From an uncultured Blautia sp. (GTDB lineage: Bacteria > Bacillota > Clostridia > Lachnospirales > Lachnospiraceae), in the NCBI GenBank assembly GCA_900542045.1, contig UQMI01000011.1, positions 3,853 to 67,852 on the forward strand: a stretch of 64,000 bases of DNA, given 5' to 3'. How positions within the stretch are numbered: position 1 is the first letter of the stretch; every line of letters starts with the position of its first letter. Shown one piece after another: positions 15,308 through 24,242 of the stretch. A model generated the notes under the pieces. The model had not been told where the DNA came from. It saw only the letters and a list, made by a program, of their open reading frames with translations, and did not search any database. Both the position numbers and the translations under genes were made by a program.

Positions 15308-16654
15308 TTATACTACACGCTGTACGGAAAGAATCTGTCTGTAAGCAGCATTGTCGCTGACTTTGATTCCGCCCTGCGGATATGGTGCACTGTTGGATGC
15401 ATGTACAATCTGTCCATTGCCGATGTAAATAGCAATGTGGCTTCCATAGCAGATCAGGTCACCCGGCTGTGCTTCGGAATAAGAAACAGTTGTACCTGCA
15501 TACATCTGTGATTCAGAGGTTCTGGGAAGACTGATACCAAAGTGTGCATATACACTCTGTACAAATCCGGAACAATCGGCTCCGTTTGTCAGGCTGGTAC
15601 CGCCCCATACATAAGGATTACCCACAAACTGTAATGCATAGTTCACAATTTCCTGTCCCAGTGAGCTGTTGGAAGAACTGCTGTCAGTAGAAGTATCCAC
15701 CTCTGTTACCGTATTTCCCGCATCAATCACATTTCCATACTCATCCGTCTGCGTCTCTGTATAAGTATCTCCACTGTCATCCACTGCTTCTGCGGTATCT
15801 TCAGAACTGGTATCTTCTGTGCTATCTGCTTCTTCTTCCGCTGCGGCTGCTGCCTCGGCTTCTGCAGCTGCTGCGGCGGCGGCCGCTGCCTCAGCTTCTG
15901 CCTGACGTCTGGCCTCTTCCTCTGCCTGGCGTCTCTCTTCTTCCAGTCTGGCAATTTCTGCATTCTGCTCTTCGATCAGAGCTGCATATTCATCGGCCTG
16001 TGCCTGTGCATTTGCAATTTCTGCGCTGTAATTCTCGGAAGTTGCCTGCTTCTCACTGATGCTGCTTTCCAGGTTCGCCTGCTGTGCTTCCTGCTCTGTC
16101 TTCATACCTTCCAGTTCAGCTTTCTGGGTCTCCAGCTCCTGACTGAGCTGTGTCACCTTCTCAACTGTGGCAGTGTATTCATCCAACAAATCCTGATCAG
16201 AGCTGTACATCTTCTGTGTGTATTCTGCTTTGCTGAGCATCTCCGATAATCCATCAGATTCCAATGCCTGAACCAATGCGTTGTCTGCAGGATTCTCGTA
16301 AATGTACTGAATACGTTTCTTCATATTCTCATACTGGGTTTCCTGCTCCTGTTCTGCTTCTTCCAGATCTTTGGCTGTCTCTTCAATCTTATCTTCTGTA
16401 TTGGCAATGTCCTTCTTCAACACATTCAGGTTGATCATGACATTTACCAGTTCCTGATCCAACTCGCTGATCTCTGCATCCAGAGCTGCTTTCTGTGCTT
16501 CCAGAGAATCGATCCGGGAATAGGTCTCATCTAACTGACTGCTGGTGGCATCACGTTCCTGGCGGAGTTCATCCTCTCTGGAAGCGCTGACACTCAATAC
16601 CTGTGTGCTGCTTATAAGGAGTGCCATTAAAAGACACACAACTCGTTTCTTCAT
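15308..16654 (-). CDS. Secreted coiled-coil C40 (NlpC/P60) peptidoglycan hydrolase
   Basis: A 448-residue secreted protein, started at 16654 (MKKRVVCLLM) where GGAGAG precedes the ATG. It has a Sec signal peptide (~1-24), a PcsB-like coiled coil (~25-240), a low-complexity Ala/Glu then acidic Ser/Thr linker (~240-335), and a C-terminal NlpC/P60 domain with C361, H406 and H418 as likely catalytic residues. Such enzymes cut D-gamma-glutamyl-meso-DAP bonds in the septum, and the coil usually mediates control by a membrane partner such as FtsEX. Own promoter and terminator, so monocistronic. Confidence 0.93.
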   Translation of the reverse strand: MKKRVVCLLMALLISSTQVLSVSASREDELRQERDATSSQLDETYSRIDSLEAQKAALDAEISELDQELVNVMINLNVLKKDIANTEDKIEETAKDLEEAEQEQETQYENMKKRIQYIYENPADNALVQALESDGLSEMLSKAEYTQKMYSSDQDLLDEYTATVEKVTQLSQELETQKAELEGMKTEQEAQQANLESSISEKQATSENYSAEIANAQAQADEYAALIEEQNAEIARLEEERRQAEEEARRQAEAEAAAAAAAAAEAEAAAAAEEEADSTEDTSSEDTAEAVDDSGDTYTETQTDEYGNVIDAGNTVTEVDTSTDSSSSNSSLGQEIVNYALQFVGNPYVWGGTSLTNGADCSGFVQSVYAHFGISLPRTSESQMYAGTTVSYSEAQPGDLICYGSHIAIYIGNGQIVHASNSAPYPQGGIKVSDNAAYRQILSVQRVV

Positions 16655-16726
16655 AATCTGTTCACTCTCCGTAAAATAGAATTCTTTTGCGTAATACTTG
16701 TGAAACATTTCCTTCATTTCTTCTAC

Positions 16727-16755
16727 ATACTAACACATATTTCACGGAGATGCAA
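16727..16755 (-). promoter_or_regulatory. Promoter of C40 peptidase gene
   Basis: TTGCAT (16750-16755), 17 bp, TAGTAT (16727-16732) on the minus strand; the leader is ~70 nt. Confidence 0.6.
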
Positions 16756-16792
16756 CCCCAAATTCAATTTTTTTAATAACTTTGTAACATTT

Positions 16793-17488
16793 TCATAATT
16801 TCAGTGCAATCTCTATCATCTTTCCAAAGCCCAGCTGCCGTTCCTCCGGACTCATGGCTTCTTCCCGATACAGATGGTCCGAGATCGTCAGCAATCCCAG
16901 GGCTTTTCTGCCGGCTGCTGCCGCGTTCATATATAATGCGGCAATCTCCATTTCCACACAGAGAACCCCCATCTTTTTCCAGGAATCGCTGACAGGCATT
17001 TCATTATAAAAAATATCGGAAGACAGCACATTCCCCACATGGCAGGGGATTTCCTGCTCTGCTGCCAGCTGTGCCGCCTTCACGGCCAAATCAAAGGACG
17101 CAATGGGAGCAAATGTACCAGGCAGCTGATACTGGTATCCATAATTGGAATCTGTGCAGGCTCCTGCAGCCACAACCACATCTCCCAGATTCACATTCTC
17201 CTGGATCCCGCCGGCGGATCCCACGCGGATGATTGTTTCCACATCGTACATATGGTAAAGCTCATAGCTGTAGATCCCGATCGAAGGCATTCCCATACCG
17301 CCTCCCATGACCGATACCGGCTCTCCCCGGTAGGTACCTGTGTATCCCAGCATATTCCGGACTGTATTAAAACACACCGGATTCTCCAGATAGGTTTCTG
17401 CAATAAATTTTGCACGCAGCGGATCTCCCGGCATCAGCACCTTGCCGGCAATCTCTCCTTTCTGCGCGTGATTATGTGGTGTTCCCAT
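16793..17488 (-). CDS. deoD: Purine nucleoside phosphorylase, DeoD type
   Basis: A 231-residue bacterial PNP that phosphorolyses purine nucleosides to base and (deoxy)ribose-1-phosphate. It shows MPGDPLRAKFIAE (phosphate loop), RVGSAGGIQ, VEMEIAALY and ISDH, all family hallmarks. I start at 17488 (MGTPHNH) because AGGAGG sits 8 nt before it; the ATG two codons earlier is too close to that site. Length is typical of the hexameric class. The gene is preceded by a repeat-bearing region. Confidence 0.94.
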   Translation of the reverse strand: MGTPHNHAQKGEIAGKVLMPGDPLRAKFIAETYLENPVCFNTVRNMLGYTGTYRGEPVSVMGGGMGMPSIGIYSYELYHMYDVETIIRVGSAGGIQENVNLGDVVVAAGACTDSNYGYQYQLPGTFAPIASFDLAVKAAQLAAEQEIPCHVGNVLSSDIFYNEMPVSDSWKKMGVLCVEMEIAALYMNAAAAGRKALGLLTISDHLYREEAMSPEERQLGFGKMIEIALKL

Positions 17489-17660
17489 AAGCATTCCCTC
17501 CTGTCTGTTATCTGTTCTCTTTGTACATCATTGTATTCGAATTCCACCGGGATGTCAATCGCAGCGCCTTCCGCAGGATGCTCCACAGATCCTGCAATCT
17601 CCGTATCTTCCGCTGCAATATAAGTATACCCCGGCCGGTACGGGTGCGATTCCACTCTCC

Positions 17661-17820
17661 GAGATTTCCACCGTAATTTTAACCGGAGTAATACCCCTCT
17701 GAAGCCCATTTCTCCAATCTCAACCGTAATTTCGACCGGAACGGTACCCCGCAAATGACTATTTTCTGATTTTCCACCGCAGCGATGACCAAATTAGCCC
17801 TCAATGAAGGCCATTCCCCG
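17661..17820. repeat. Degenerate 53-bp tandem repeat, three units
   Basis: The motif CCACCGTAAT / CAACCGTAAT / CCACCGCAGC recurs with its G at 17673, 17726 and 17779, exactly 53 bp apart; the second halves (ending CCCC...CCCATT or similar) also align. It lies between deoD and the 17967 gene. The rest of the 478-bp gap (17489-17660, 17821-17916) shows no gene; it is GC-rich upstream sequence of deoD. Confidence 0.6.
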
Positions 17821-17916
17821 AATTCCCGCCGGCTGTCTCCCGCAATCCCTGCATGTCTGTATTGATCCGGAAGGCTATCTCCCATATCCCGGAAATTCTC
17901 ATTTCGTTTTCTCGCA

Positions 17917-17957
17917 TAAAAAAACTGATGAAGCATTTCTGCCTCATCAGCTTTTTT
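17917..17957. terminator. Terminator of the 17967 gene (bidirectional shape)
   Basis: A stem of about 12 pairs (CTGATGAAGC / GCCTCATCAG) is flanked by seven A on one side and six T on the other; read on the minus strand it ends in TTTTTTT 10 bp past the stop. Confidence 0.85.
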
Positions 17958-17966
17958 ATGTTCTTA

Positions 17967-19427
17967 TTAATATCCGAACAAATCTCTCAGAATTTCATCT
18001 GCTGTCATGTTGCGGTATCCATCTGGATCGCTCAGCGGTCCGTCATTCAGATCCCAGCGGAAATAGGTTCCACGGCGCAGATAATTGCTTGTTGAAGTAT
18101 GATAATCATATTTGGTATACCCAGGATATCTGGACATATATTTTTCAGCTAATGCCACTGCCTGACTGCTATAATTGCCAGTGGATGGAATCGGAGTTCC
18201 CGCAATCTGTACGCCAGCCTGCGGTGTACAATGCAGAATTACCGCACTCTTATCTTCACACTGTCCCAGAATAATCCATACATGATTTACATCGCCGCCG
18301 ATATCTCCGGTCTGAACTGTATAGTCATCTCTGCTGAGCTGAGAAAGTGAGATCAAAGATCCCCACCCCTTTCCAGCATACATAGGTCCCAACTCATTGG
18401 AAATACCGGTCAGATAAGTTCCTCCGGAAGAAGTGTTCATTACATTATATACTGACCATCCCACATATCCGGAACAATCCAGACCTTTGGATGTATCACT
18501 TACATTCCCATAATTGTAAGATGACGACTGACTATTATAAAAACTCTTCCATGCCGAACTTACACCCTTCCTGGTAGCATCTGATGTGCTGTGTCCGCCG
18601 CCCCATACATACAGGCATTCGCCCACAGGCTGCAGAGCATTCAGCATAAAGTTCTTCAGGGTCTTGGCTGTGCCCGGTTCACGGGTGGGATTGCTTTCCG
18701 GATCCTGTACACTGCCATCGCCGTCCAGCACACCATATTCATCAAAGGTATACTCTTTGCCGCCGATGCTGTAAGTTCCGTCTTTCACCATCCGACCGGT
18801 AGAAGGTCTCATATAATAAGTCCTGCCGTTGTATTCCAGCCAGCTGGTATGCATCTGGCCTTCCTTGAACCGGCTGGTCTCTGTCTCTTCGAAGTAATAA
18901 TAATTACCCACACCGGACTTTACCCAGCCTACGGCCATCTTGCCGCTGCTGTAGAAGTAATACTTTCTTCCGTCTATGGTCTGCCAGGATTTCTGCCGGA
19001 CCCCGTTGCTGGCGAAATAATACCAGCTGCCGTCATCCTTTACCCATCCGGTCTCCATGGCTCCGTCACTGCCGAAATAATAATACTTGCCGTCCACCTT
19101 CAGATGCTTGTCGGTGTACATGGCACCATTCCGGTTCACATAGTAATAATTGCTTCCTGACTTGATCCAGTCATTGAGCACCAGACAACCTTCGCTGTCC
19201 GCATAATACCTGTACCTTCCAACAGTGATCCAGGAACTCCTCACTTTCTGGCCGCTTGAATTGTAATAGTACCGTTCTGTGTGGGCATCGTTCCACACCA
19301 GCTTGTTGTAGTAAGTGGAGGCTGCCTGCACTTCCGTGGTCTTGCTGCCTATGGCGATCCCGGCAAACAGAATCAACAGACAGGCAAATATCCAGAGCCA
19401 TCCCCTTTTCCTGACATGTTCTTGCAT
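17967..19427 (-). CDS. Secreted cell-wall-binding-repeat protein with C40-like peptidase domain
   Basis: A 486-residue secreted protein. The signal segment WLWIFACLLILFAGIAIG is followed by about eight Tyr/Trp-rich repeats of the choline-binding/glucan-binding type (YYYFGSDGAMETGWVKDDG and similar, residues ~40-235), then a linker rich in Pro/Glu/Thr and a NlpC/P60-like domain (~255-486). The motif LDCSGYVGW gives C318, and DVNHVW gives H382 as likely catalytic pair. It should bind wall polysaccharide and cleave peptide stems, or act on surface glycans. The second secreted C40 enzyme within 4 kb. Confidence 0.88.
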   Translation of the reverse strand: MQEHVRKRGWLWIFACLLILFAGIAIGSKTTEVQAASTYYNKLVWNDAHTERYYYNSSGQKVRSSWITVGRYRYYADSEGCLVLNDWIKSGSNYYYVNRNGAMYTDKHLKVDGKYYYFGSDGAMETGWVKDDGSWYYFASNGVRQKSWQTIDGRKYYFYSSGKMAVGWVKSGVGNYYYFEETETSRFKEGQMHTSWLEYNGRTYYMRPSTGRMVKDGTYSIGGKEYTFDEYGVLDGDGSVQDPESNPTREPGTAKTLKNFMLNALQPVGECLYVWGGGHSTSDATRKGVSSAWKSFYNSQSSSYNYGNVSDTSKGLDCSGYVGWSVYNVMNTSSGGTYLTGISNELGPMYAGKGWGSLISLSQLSRDDYTVQTGDIGGDVNHVWIILGQCEDKSAVILHCTPQAGVQIAGTPIPSTGNYSSQAVALAEKYMSRYPGYTKYDYHTSTSNYLRRGTYFRWDLNDGPLSDPDGYRNMTADEILRDLFGY

Positions 19428-19570
19428 AAAAACTTTCCTTCTCCTAACCTTTGTTGATTTTTTAAAAATTATATCATTTTTTTTACTTTCATTACAGAGA
19501 TGTTAAATTTTTATGCTCCCATTATACTCCATGGTAACTCTTTCGTCAATAACAATTCGCAAAAAGAAAT

Positions 19571-19606
19571 CCGGCAGTTTCAATTTCGTTACATTGAAAC
19601 TGCCGG
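19571..19606 (-). terminator. Terminator of ddh
   Basis: A perfect 14-bp stem (19571-19584 with 19593-19606), loop of eight; on the minus strand ATTTCTTTTT follows. It lies 12 bp after the stop. Confidence 0.85.
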
Positions 19607-19617
19607 AACCCTGTCTG

Positions 19618-20604
19618 TTAAAGCATATGTGCACGGAGTTCTTCCGGACTTTCCGGACTTAAATATGCCGGTGCAATATCAAATACAGTCTTGCAGCCCT
19701 TAACTCCTTCCTGGCTCAGCCGGTAAGCAGCCCGGGCATACGCGCAGATCACAGAAGAAGTGAATTCCGGATTGGAATCCAGCTTCAGGCTGTATTCGAT
19801 CACATGGGAATGCTCGTCTTCCCATCCGGTTTTACCGGTGCGGATCACAAATCCGCCGTGGGGAATCCCGCTGTGATCTCTTTTCAGTTCTTCTTCCGTA
19901 ATAAAATGCACGGTAGTATCATACTCATCAAAATAATTCGGCATGGTCTTGATCTCACGCTCAATGCGCTCCAGATCTGCCCCTTCTTCTGCCACTACAA
20001 AGCATTCTCTGGTATGCTTCTGTCTGGTGGTAAGCTGGGGATTCTCACCGCTGCGAACGGCATCCAGGGCTTCCTTCACCGGAATGGTATACTGCTTTCC
20101 GTCCTTCACGCCCTCAATACGGCGGATGGCATCGGAATGTCCCTGGCTTACGCCCTTGCCCCAGAATGTATAATCACAGCCTCCCGGCAGGATGGCATTG
20201 GCATACATCCGGTTCAAAGAAAACATCCCCGGATCCCAGCCCACGGAAATGATCCCCACTTTGCCGGAAGCTTTGGCTGCCGCATCCACATTTGCAAAAT
20301 GTTCCGGTATCCTGGCGTGGGTATCGAAGCTGTCCACCACATTGAACCACTGCGCGCACTTCGGTGTCTGCATCGGCAGATCCGTGGCGCTTCCGCCGCA
20401 CATAATCAGAACATCGATCTCATCCTTCATGGATTCCAGAGCATCTGCACGGTACACAGCAGCTGTCTCCGTCTGGATCTTCACCGTTGCCGGATCTCTC
20501 CTTGTGAAAACTGCCACCAGCTCCATATCCGGATTATGCTTAATAGCACACTCCACGCCTTTTCCCAGATTGCCGTATCCAAAAACTCCTATTCTGATCG
20601 CCAT
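19618..20604 (-). CDS. ddh: meso-Diaminopimelate dehydrogenase
   Basis: A 328-residue NADPH enzyme that makes meso-DAP from tetrahydrodipicolinate in one step, for lysine and peptidoglycan. The Rossmann loop GYGNLGKG is at 9-16; CGGSATDLP, VDSFDTHARIP, SVGWDPGMFSLNR and WGKGVSQGHSDAIRR are family signatures lining substrate and cofactor sites. Length is typical. The gene is alone, with a terminator behind it and an AGGAGG site before the ATG. It gives a bypass of the succinylase or acetylase DAP routes. Confidence 0.96.
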   Translation of the reverse strand: MAIRIGVFGYGNLGKGVECAIKHNPDMELVAVFTRRDPATVKIQTETAAVYRADALESMKDEIDVLIMCGGSATDLPMQTPKCAQWFNVVDSFDTHARIPEHFANVDAAAKASGKVGIISVGWDPGMFSLNRMYANAILPGGCDYTFWGKGVSQGHSDAIRRIEGVKDGKQYTIPVKEALDAVRSGENPQLTTRQKHTRECFVVAEEGADLERIEREIKTMPNYFDEYDTTVHFITEEELKRDHSGIPHGGFVIRTGKTGWEDEHSHVIEYSLKLDSNPEFTSSVICAYARAAYRLSQEGVKGCKTVFDIAPAYLSPESPEELRAHML

Positions 20605-20701
20605 AGTTTATATCCTCCTATACTGTTTCTTCTATTCTACCTGATAGTACCTTCCGCCTGCGCAGCAGACATACCGCCAGCTTCCGGCCGGACCGCTCCT
20701 C

Positions 20702-21328
20702 CTAAATGCAGCAGACCGGTATGCCGCACATGTTGCAGAACATATTGGCAATACAAAGCTTGCAGCACAGGCTGTCTCCCACATCCGTCACAGGACCGTA
20801 TCCCTGCTGCATGGTCCGGTACCACTGTCCGCCGCCCTGCAGCCGCTGCAGAAGCATCTGGTATTCCATGTTGCCCGGCTCCCGCCGCACAGCTTCCTGG
20901 GCAAATTCCAGAGCCTGCACATTGTTCCCCAGCCCGGAACAGGCCACAGCACTGTAATAATACCAGCGGCCGTCCCGTCTGGAAATATTCTGCAGCACAT
21001 TCCAAGCTTCCTGATAATAGCCTGTCTGAAGATAATTGGCCGCTGCTGCCATATGTCGGCTGTCATCATCAGCCGCTCCTCCGCCACCGGCAGAGCCGGT
21101 GCTTCCATAACCGCTGTAACTGCCGTAAGAGCTGCCGTATTCCCGCTCTTTCATGATCTGTTCATAGGCCTGCTGTACCTGCTTAAATTTTTCTTCTGCC
21201 TGGTCCTTGTTCGGATTATTGATATTGGCATCCGGATGATATTTGCGGCTCAGCTTTCGGTATGCTTTTTTTATTTCTTCATCGGAAGCCCCTCTGTCCA
21301 CTCCCAGTATGCTATACGGATCCAGCAT
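20702..21328 (-). CDS. J-domain protein with Cys-rich tail
   Basis: A 208-residue protein started at 21328 ([10 protein letters not shown]), with GGAGG five bases upstream; this overlaps the preceding gene by 17 bp. The J domain spans 1-70 with HPD at 31-33, so it should stimulate an Hsp70. A Gly/Ser-rich linker (~75-95) is followed by a TPR-like helical part ([18 protein letters not shown]...). The last 21 residues hold seven Cys (188-207), probably a metal site or lipid-facing tail. No dnaK or grpE is adjacent. The nearest Hsp70 is the solo copy at 41658. It ends a three-gene operon. Confidence 0.88.
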   Translation of the reverse strand: MLDPYSILGVDRGASDEEIKKAYRKLSRKYHPDANINNPNKDQAEEKFKQVQQAYEQIMKEREYGSSYGSYSGYGSTGSAGGGGAADDDSRHMAAAANYLQTGYYQEAWNVLQNISRRDGRWYYYSAVACSGLGNNVQALEFAQEAVRREPGNMEYQMLLQRLQGGGQWYRTMQQGYGPVTDVGDSLCCKLCIANMFCNMCGIPVCCI

Positions 21329-22178
21329 GTTTTCCTCCATCCTGTTCATTCCGCCGTCTGGCTGAAATCGCCTCAAATCTGCCCCATACGCCGGAATATA
21401 AAATATTTCTTATAATCTCTGCATTCCTGATGACAGGAAGTATCTCAAATTCCCTGCAGCACTCGGCCATCATCATGGTCAGTATCTGCCGGCTCTTCTC
21501 CTCAAAGTCCGGTTTCCCCCAGAATTCTTTCAGGGGATTATAGGAACCATTCCTGGTATCCTCCTCCACATCGTCATAGGCATCCATCAGGTAGATAAAT
21601 TTCCCCAGATAGAAGCCCATTTTCCGCAGATGCGGACTCCACACATCCTGCCGGTAATCAAACAGCTCGGCCATAATCTCTCCAAAACAGCCGGCCATTT
21701 CATCAAGATTGACAATCCCGTCTTTCTCCTTCTGGTAAAGCTTCTGCAGAAGCCCTGCCATCCGGTTCACTTTTCCGCGGTAGATCGCTGCCGCCCTTCT
21801 GCTCTTCTTTCGCAGGAGTACACTCAGCAGCGCTCTCCCAACCTTCTTCTCATCAGACCAGTCATCCTGACATTTATAATAAGCCATCAGCAGATTCATA
21901 TCCGCTGCATATTCCGTGATTTCATTCCTGCGCACCGGATGTTTGCCGCCCGGGTGCACCACACAGCGGCAGGTGCCCTTCTGTTCCCGTGGCTCGTAAA
22001 GACCGCTGAGCACCATGAGCAGAAATGTCATATCATAGGTCAGGGTCACCTGCCCACGGACACCGTATTTTCTCTTCAGTTCCCTGCAAAGACCGCAGTA
22101 ATAAGACTGATACACTTCAAATTCCCGGAACTTCAGTTCTGATTTGTTGACCACCACATATCCAAACACAGAAATCAC
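21312..22178 (-). CDS. DUF5685 family protein
   Basis: A 288-residue soluble protein starting [31 protein letters not shown]. The opening GY..V.K.EL, the CGLC pair at residues 28-31 and the later CRCVVHP segment match my memory of DUF5685; function unknown. The Cys/His pattern suggests a metal site. The C-terminal half is helical with the acidic [20 protein letters not shown] motif (~200-220), reminiscent of all-alpha prenyl-synthase-like folds, but that is only a visual impression. Coupled on both sides: its ATG overlaps the upstream stop (ATGA) and its end overlaps the J-domain gene. Confidence 0.8.
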   Translation of the reverse strand: MISVFGYVVVNKSELKFREFEVYQSYYCGLCRELKRKYGVRGQVTLTYDMTFLLMVLSGLYEPREQKGTCRCVVHPGGKHPVRRNEITEYAADMNLLMAYYKCQDDWSDEKKVGRALLSVLLRKKSRRAAAIYRGKVNRMAGLLQKLYQKEKDGIVNLDEMAGCFGEIMAELFDYRQDVWSPHLRKMGFYLGKFIYLMDAYDDVEEDTRNGSYNPLKEFWGKPDFEEKSRQILTMMMAECCREFEILPVIRNAEIIRNILYSGVWGRFEAISARRRNEQDGGKHAGSV

Positions 22179-22582
22179 GTCCTTTTTATAAATTTATTGT
22201 GACATCGGGGACATTCGATCTCGATCTTGCCCTTTCCTCTGGGGACTCTGGTCTTTTGTCCGCAGGCAGGGCAGCGATAGATTCTGTGATCTCTGTCCCG
22301 GGCAGCCCCGGATCCGCCGGCATTTCCCCTAAAAAATCCCCGGATCCGGTCCACCACCTGCATAAATTTCTGATTCTCCGCCGCTCTTCTGGAATAATCC
22401 CTGGAAAACATGCGGATATAAATATAGATCAGTAAGATCCATCCGATCAGGCTGATAATCTGGCTTCGGAACAAAGTCGACAGCAAAATACATACCACAG
22501 CCGCCCCCAGCAGGAACTTGGAAAAAGGATCCACCCCATACCGCCCCTGCATAAAACGCATAAATCTTTCTTTTAAACTCAT
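22175..22582 (-). CDS. Membrane-anchored zinc-ribbon protein
   Basis: A 135-residue protein with two adjacent membrane segments (~22-60: FLLGAAVVCILLSTLF and IISLIGWILLIYIYIRMF) and a C-terminal zinc ribbon YRCPACGQKTRVPRGKGKIEIECPRCHNKF (CxxC...CxxC at ~105-130). Such proteins are annotated as zinc-ribbon or hypothetical. It is first in the operon with DUF5685 and the J-domain gene, and has its own promoter inside lgt. It may anchor the J-domain partner to the membrane; that is inference. Confidence 0.82.
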   Translation of the reverse strand: MSLKERFMRFMQGRYGVDPFSKFLLGAAVVCILLSTLFRSQIISLIGWILLIYIYIRMFSRDYSRRAAENQKFMQVVDRIRGFFRGNAGGSGAARDRDHRIYRCPACGQKTRVPRGKGKIEIECPRCHNKFIKRT

Positions 22583-22642
22583 GAATTTTCTCTCCTCTGT
22601 TTTCTATTCCACTTCCCGTCTGGAACCTCCCTCAGCCCAACT

Positions 22643-22658
22643 CTGACCCGTGGGTCAG
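22643..22658. promoter_or_regulatory. 16-bp perfect palindrome at operon start
   Basis: CTGACCCGTGGGTCAG lies just downstream of the -10 box of the promoter at 22672-22700, about +10 to +25. The two-base centre rules out an RNA hairpin loop, so a DNA-binding protein site is more likely. Confidence 0.55.
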
Positions 22659-22671
22659 TATTGAATATCTT

Positions 22672-22700
22672 ATTCTATCACGCCTTTATTCAGATTGCAA
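22672..22700 (-). promoter_or_regulatory. Promoter of zinc-ribbon/DUF5685/J-domain operon
   Basis: TTGCAA (22695-22700), 17 bp, TAGAAT (22672-22677) on the minus strand; the -35 lies in the last codons of lgt. Confidence 0.65.
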
Positions 22701-23450
22701 CGCCTTCTCTGCCTTCTTGTGATTGCACCGAAGCAGAAACGCAGCTCCTGCCACAATAAAAACAGAGATGATCTGTGAAGTGGACAGAACTCCTATGCCG
22801 CCTCTCTCATCTGCCCGGAGAAATTCAATACAGAACCGTCCCACGCCATAGAGCAGCAGATACATGACTCCCACATCTCCGGTATGTCTGGCTCTCTTCT
22901 CATACCAGAGCAGTGCCAGTACAATGAGGAAATCTCCCGCTGCGGAGAAAAGCTGAGTAGGCAGCAGCTTCACCCCTGCCGGCGCCAGGCTTTCCTCCGG
23001 AAAGACCACGCCCAGAAAGGAATCGGTCTCCCGGCCATAACAGCAGCCGGCCATAAAACACCCGATCCGGCCAAACCCCTGGGCCAGCGCCACCCCCGGC
23101 ATCACCAGATCAAAATACTCCAGGAACCGGATCTTCTTCCACCGGCAATATGCCATTGCCGCCAGAACTCCGGCAATGATTCCTCCATAAACAACAAATC
23201 CCTCGGAACCCAGCAGGGACATGGGATCCCGCAGGAACCGATCCCATTCCACGATAACATACAAAAGCTTTGCGCCCAGGAATCCCACTACCACACAGAG
23301 GATCACCAGGTCCAGGACCGCTTCCTGATTCTTATCTCTTTTTTTTGCCCGGTACATGCCCAGAAGGGTGCACAGGATCACGCCAATTCCAATTAACAAT
23401 CCATAGCTGTGTACCGTAAAGCTTCCTATTGTAAATAATTCAGGTTTCAT
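22686..23450 (-). CDS. lgt: Prolipoprotein diacylglyceryl transferase
   Basis: A 254-residue polytopic enzyme that moves diacylglycerol from phosphatidylglycerol to the lipobox Cys of prelipoproteins. About seven membrane segments are seen, with the Lgt signature GRIGCFMAGCCYGRET near 125-140 and the N-terminal HSYGLLIGIG containing the essential His-Tyr region. Length is typical for Firmicutes. Its ATG overlaps the nth stop (ATGA), so nth-lgt is a coupled pair. Confidence 0.95.
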   Translation of the reverse strand: MKPELFTIGSFTVHSYGLLIGIGVILCTLLGMYRAKKRDKNQEAVLDLVILCVVVGFLGAKLLYVIVEWDRFLRDPMSLLGSEGFVVYGGIIAGVLAAMAYCRWKKIRFLEYFDLVMPGVALAQGFGRIGCFMAGCCYGRETDSFLGVVFPEESLAPAGVKLLPTQLFSAAGDFLIVLALLWYEKRARHTGDVGVMYLLLYGVGRFCIEFLRADERGGIGVLSTSQIISVFIVAGAAFLLRCNHKKAEKALQSE

Positions 23451-24109
23451 TTTGTCTCCTTTCCGGCCACATTCTCTACTCCATTCTGTTCACAGATGTC
23501 AAAAAGCACGCAGCGATCACAATGCGGCTTTGTCCTGGCCGTACAGACATCTCTGCCATGATATACCAGTCTGTGACAGAAATCACTTCCCTCCTCAGGC
23601 GGGATCAGCTTCCACAGTGCCATTTCCACTTTCTTCGGATCCCTGATCTGATCCACCAGACCCATCCGGTTCACCAGACGGATGCAGTGGGTATCTGTTA
23701 CAATGGCAGGCTTTCCGAAAACATCTCCCATGATCAGATTTGCACTTTTTCTTCCGACTCCGGGCAGTGCCAGCAATGCCTGGAAATCATCGGGCACCCG
23801 TCCTCCATACTGGTCCCGCAGGATCCTCATACAGGCACTGATATCTCTGGCCTTGCTCTTTCCCAGTCCGCAGGGCTTCACGATCTCTTCGATCTCCTCC
23901 GGCTCCGCATCTGCCAATGCCTCCACACTGGGGAATTTCTCATAAAGCTTTTCCACCACCACATTTACTCTGGCATCGGTACACTGGGCAGCCAGACGCA
24001 CGCTCACCAGAAGCTTCCAGGCCTGATCATAATCCAGGGTACATCCGGCATCCGGGTACGCCTCTTTCAGACGACGGATCACTTCCAGAGCCAATTCTTC
24101 TTTTGTCAT
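23447..24109 (-). CDS. nth: Endonuclease III (DNA glycosylase/AP lyase)
   Basis: A 220-residue base-excision repair enzyme for oxidised pyrimidines. The helix-hairpin-helix LPGVGRKSANLIM contains the catalytic Lys, ATVDTH-type motif VTDTHCIRLVNR supplies the catalytic Asp, and the C-terminal CTARTKPHCDRCVLFDIC gives the C-X6-C-X2-C-X5-C [4Fe-4S] cluster. Complete and of normal length. First gene of the nth-lgt pair, with its own extended -10 promoter. Confidence 0.96.
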   Translation of the reverse strand: MTKEELALEVIRRLKEAYPDAGCTLDYDQAWKLLVSVRLAAQCTDARVNVVVEKLYEKFPSVEALADAEPEEIEEIVKPCGLGKSKARDISACMRILRDQYGGRVPDDFQALLALPGVGRKSANLIMGDVFGKPAIVTDTHCIRLVNRMGLVDQIRDPKKVEMALWKLIPPEEGSDFCHRLVYHGRDVCTARTKPHCDRCVLFDICEQNGVENVAGKETK

Positions 24110-24147
24110 AGTCTACTCCCATTTCCTTATTACAAAAATCTTTTTCT

Positions 24148-24177
24148 ATCATAACATACCATCGGCGCAATTGTCAC
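24148..24177 (-). promoter_or_regulatory. Promoter of nth-lgt
   Basis: GTGACA (24172-24177), 18 bp, TATGAT (24148-24153) with TG one base upstream (extended -10), minus strand. Confidence 0.65.
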
Positions 24178-24194
24178 CTGAAATCTTCGGCATA

Positions 24195-24225
24195 CAAAGA
24201 AGCTGCACCGCCGTAACGGTGCAGC
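24195..24225 (-). terminator. Terminator of glgCD
   Basis: Minus-strand stem GCTGCACCG/CGGTGCAGC (24225-24217 with 24210-24202), loop of six, then TTCTTT. It lies 18 bp past the glgD stop. Confidence 0.8.
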
Positions 24226-24242
24226 CATTCAGATCTGCTTTG

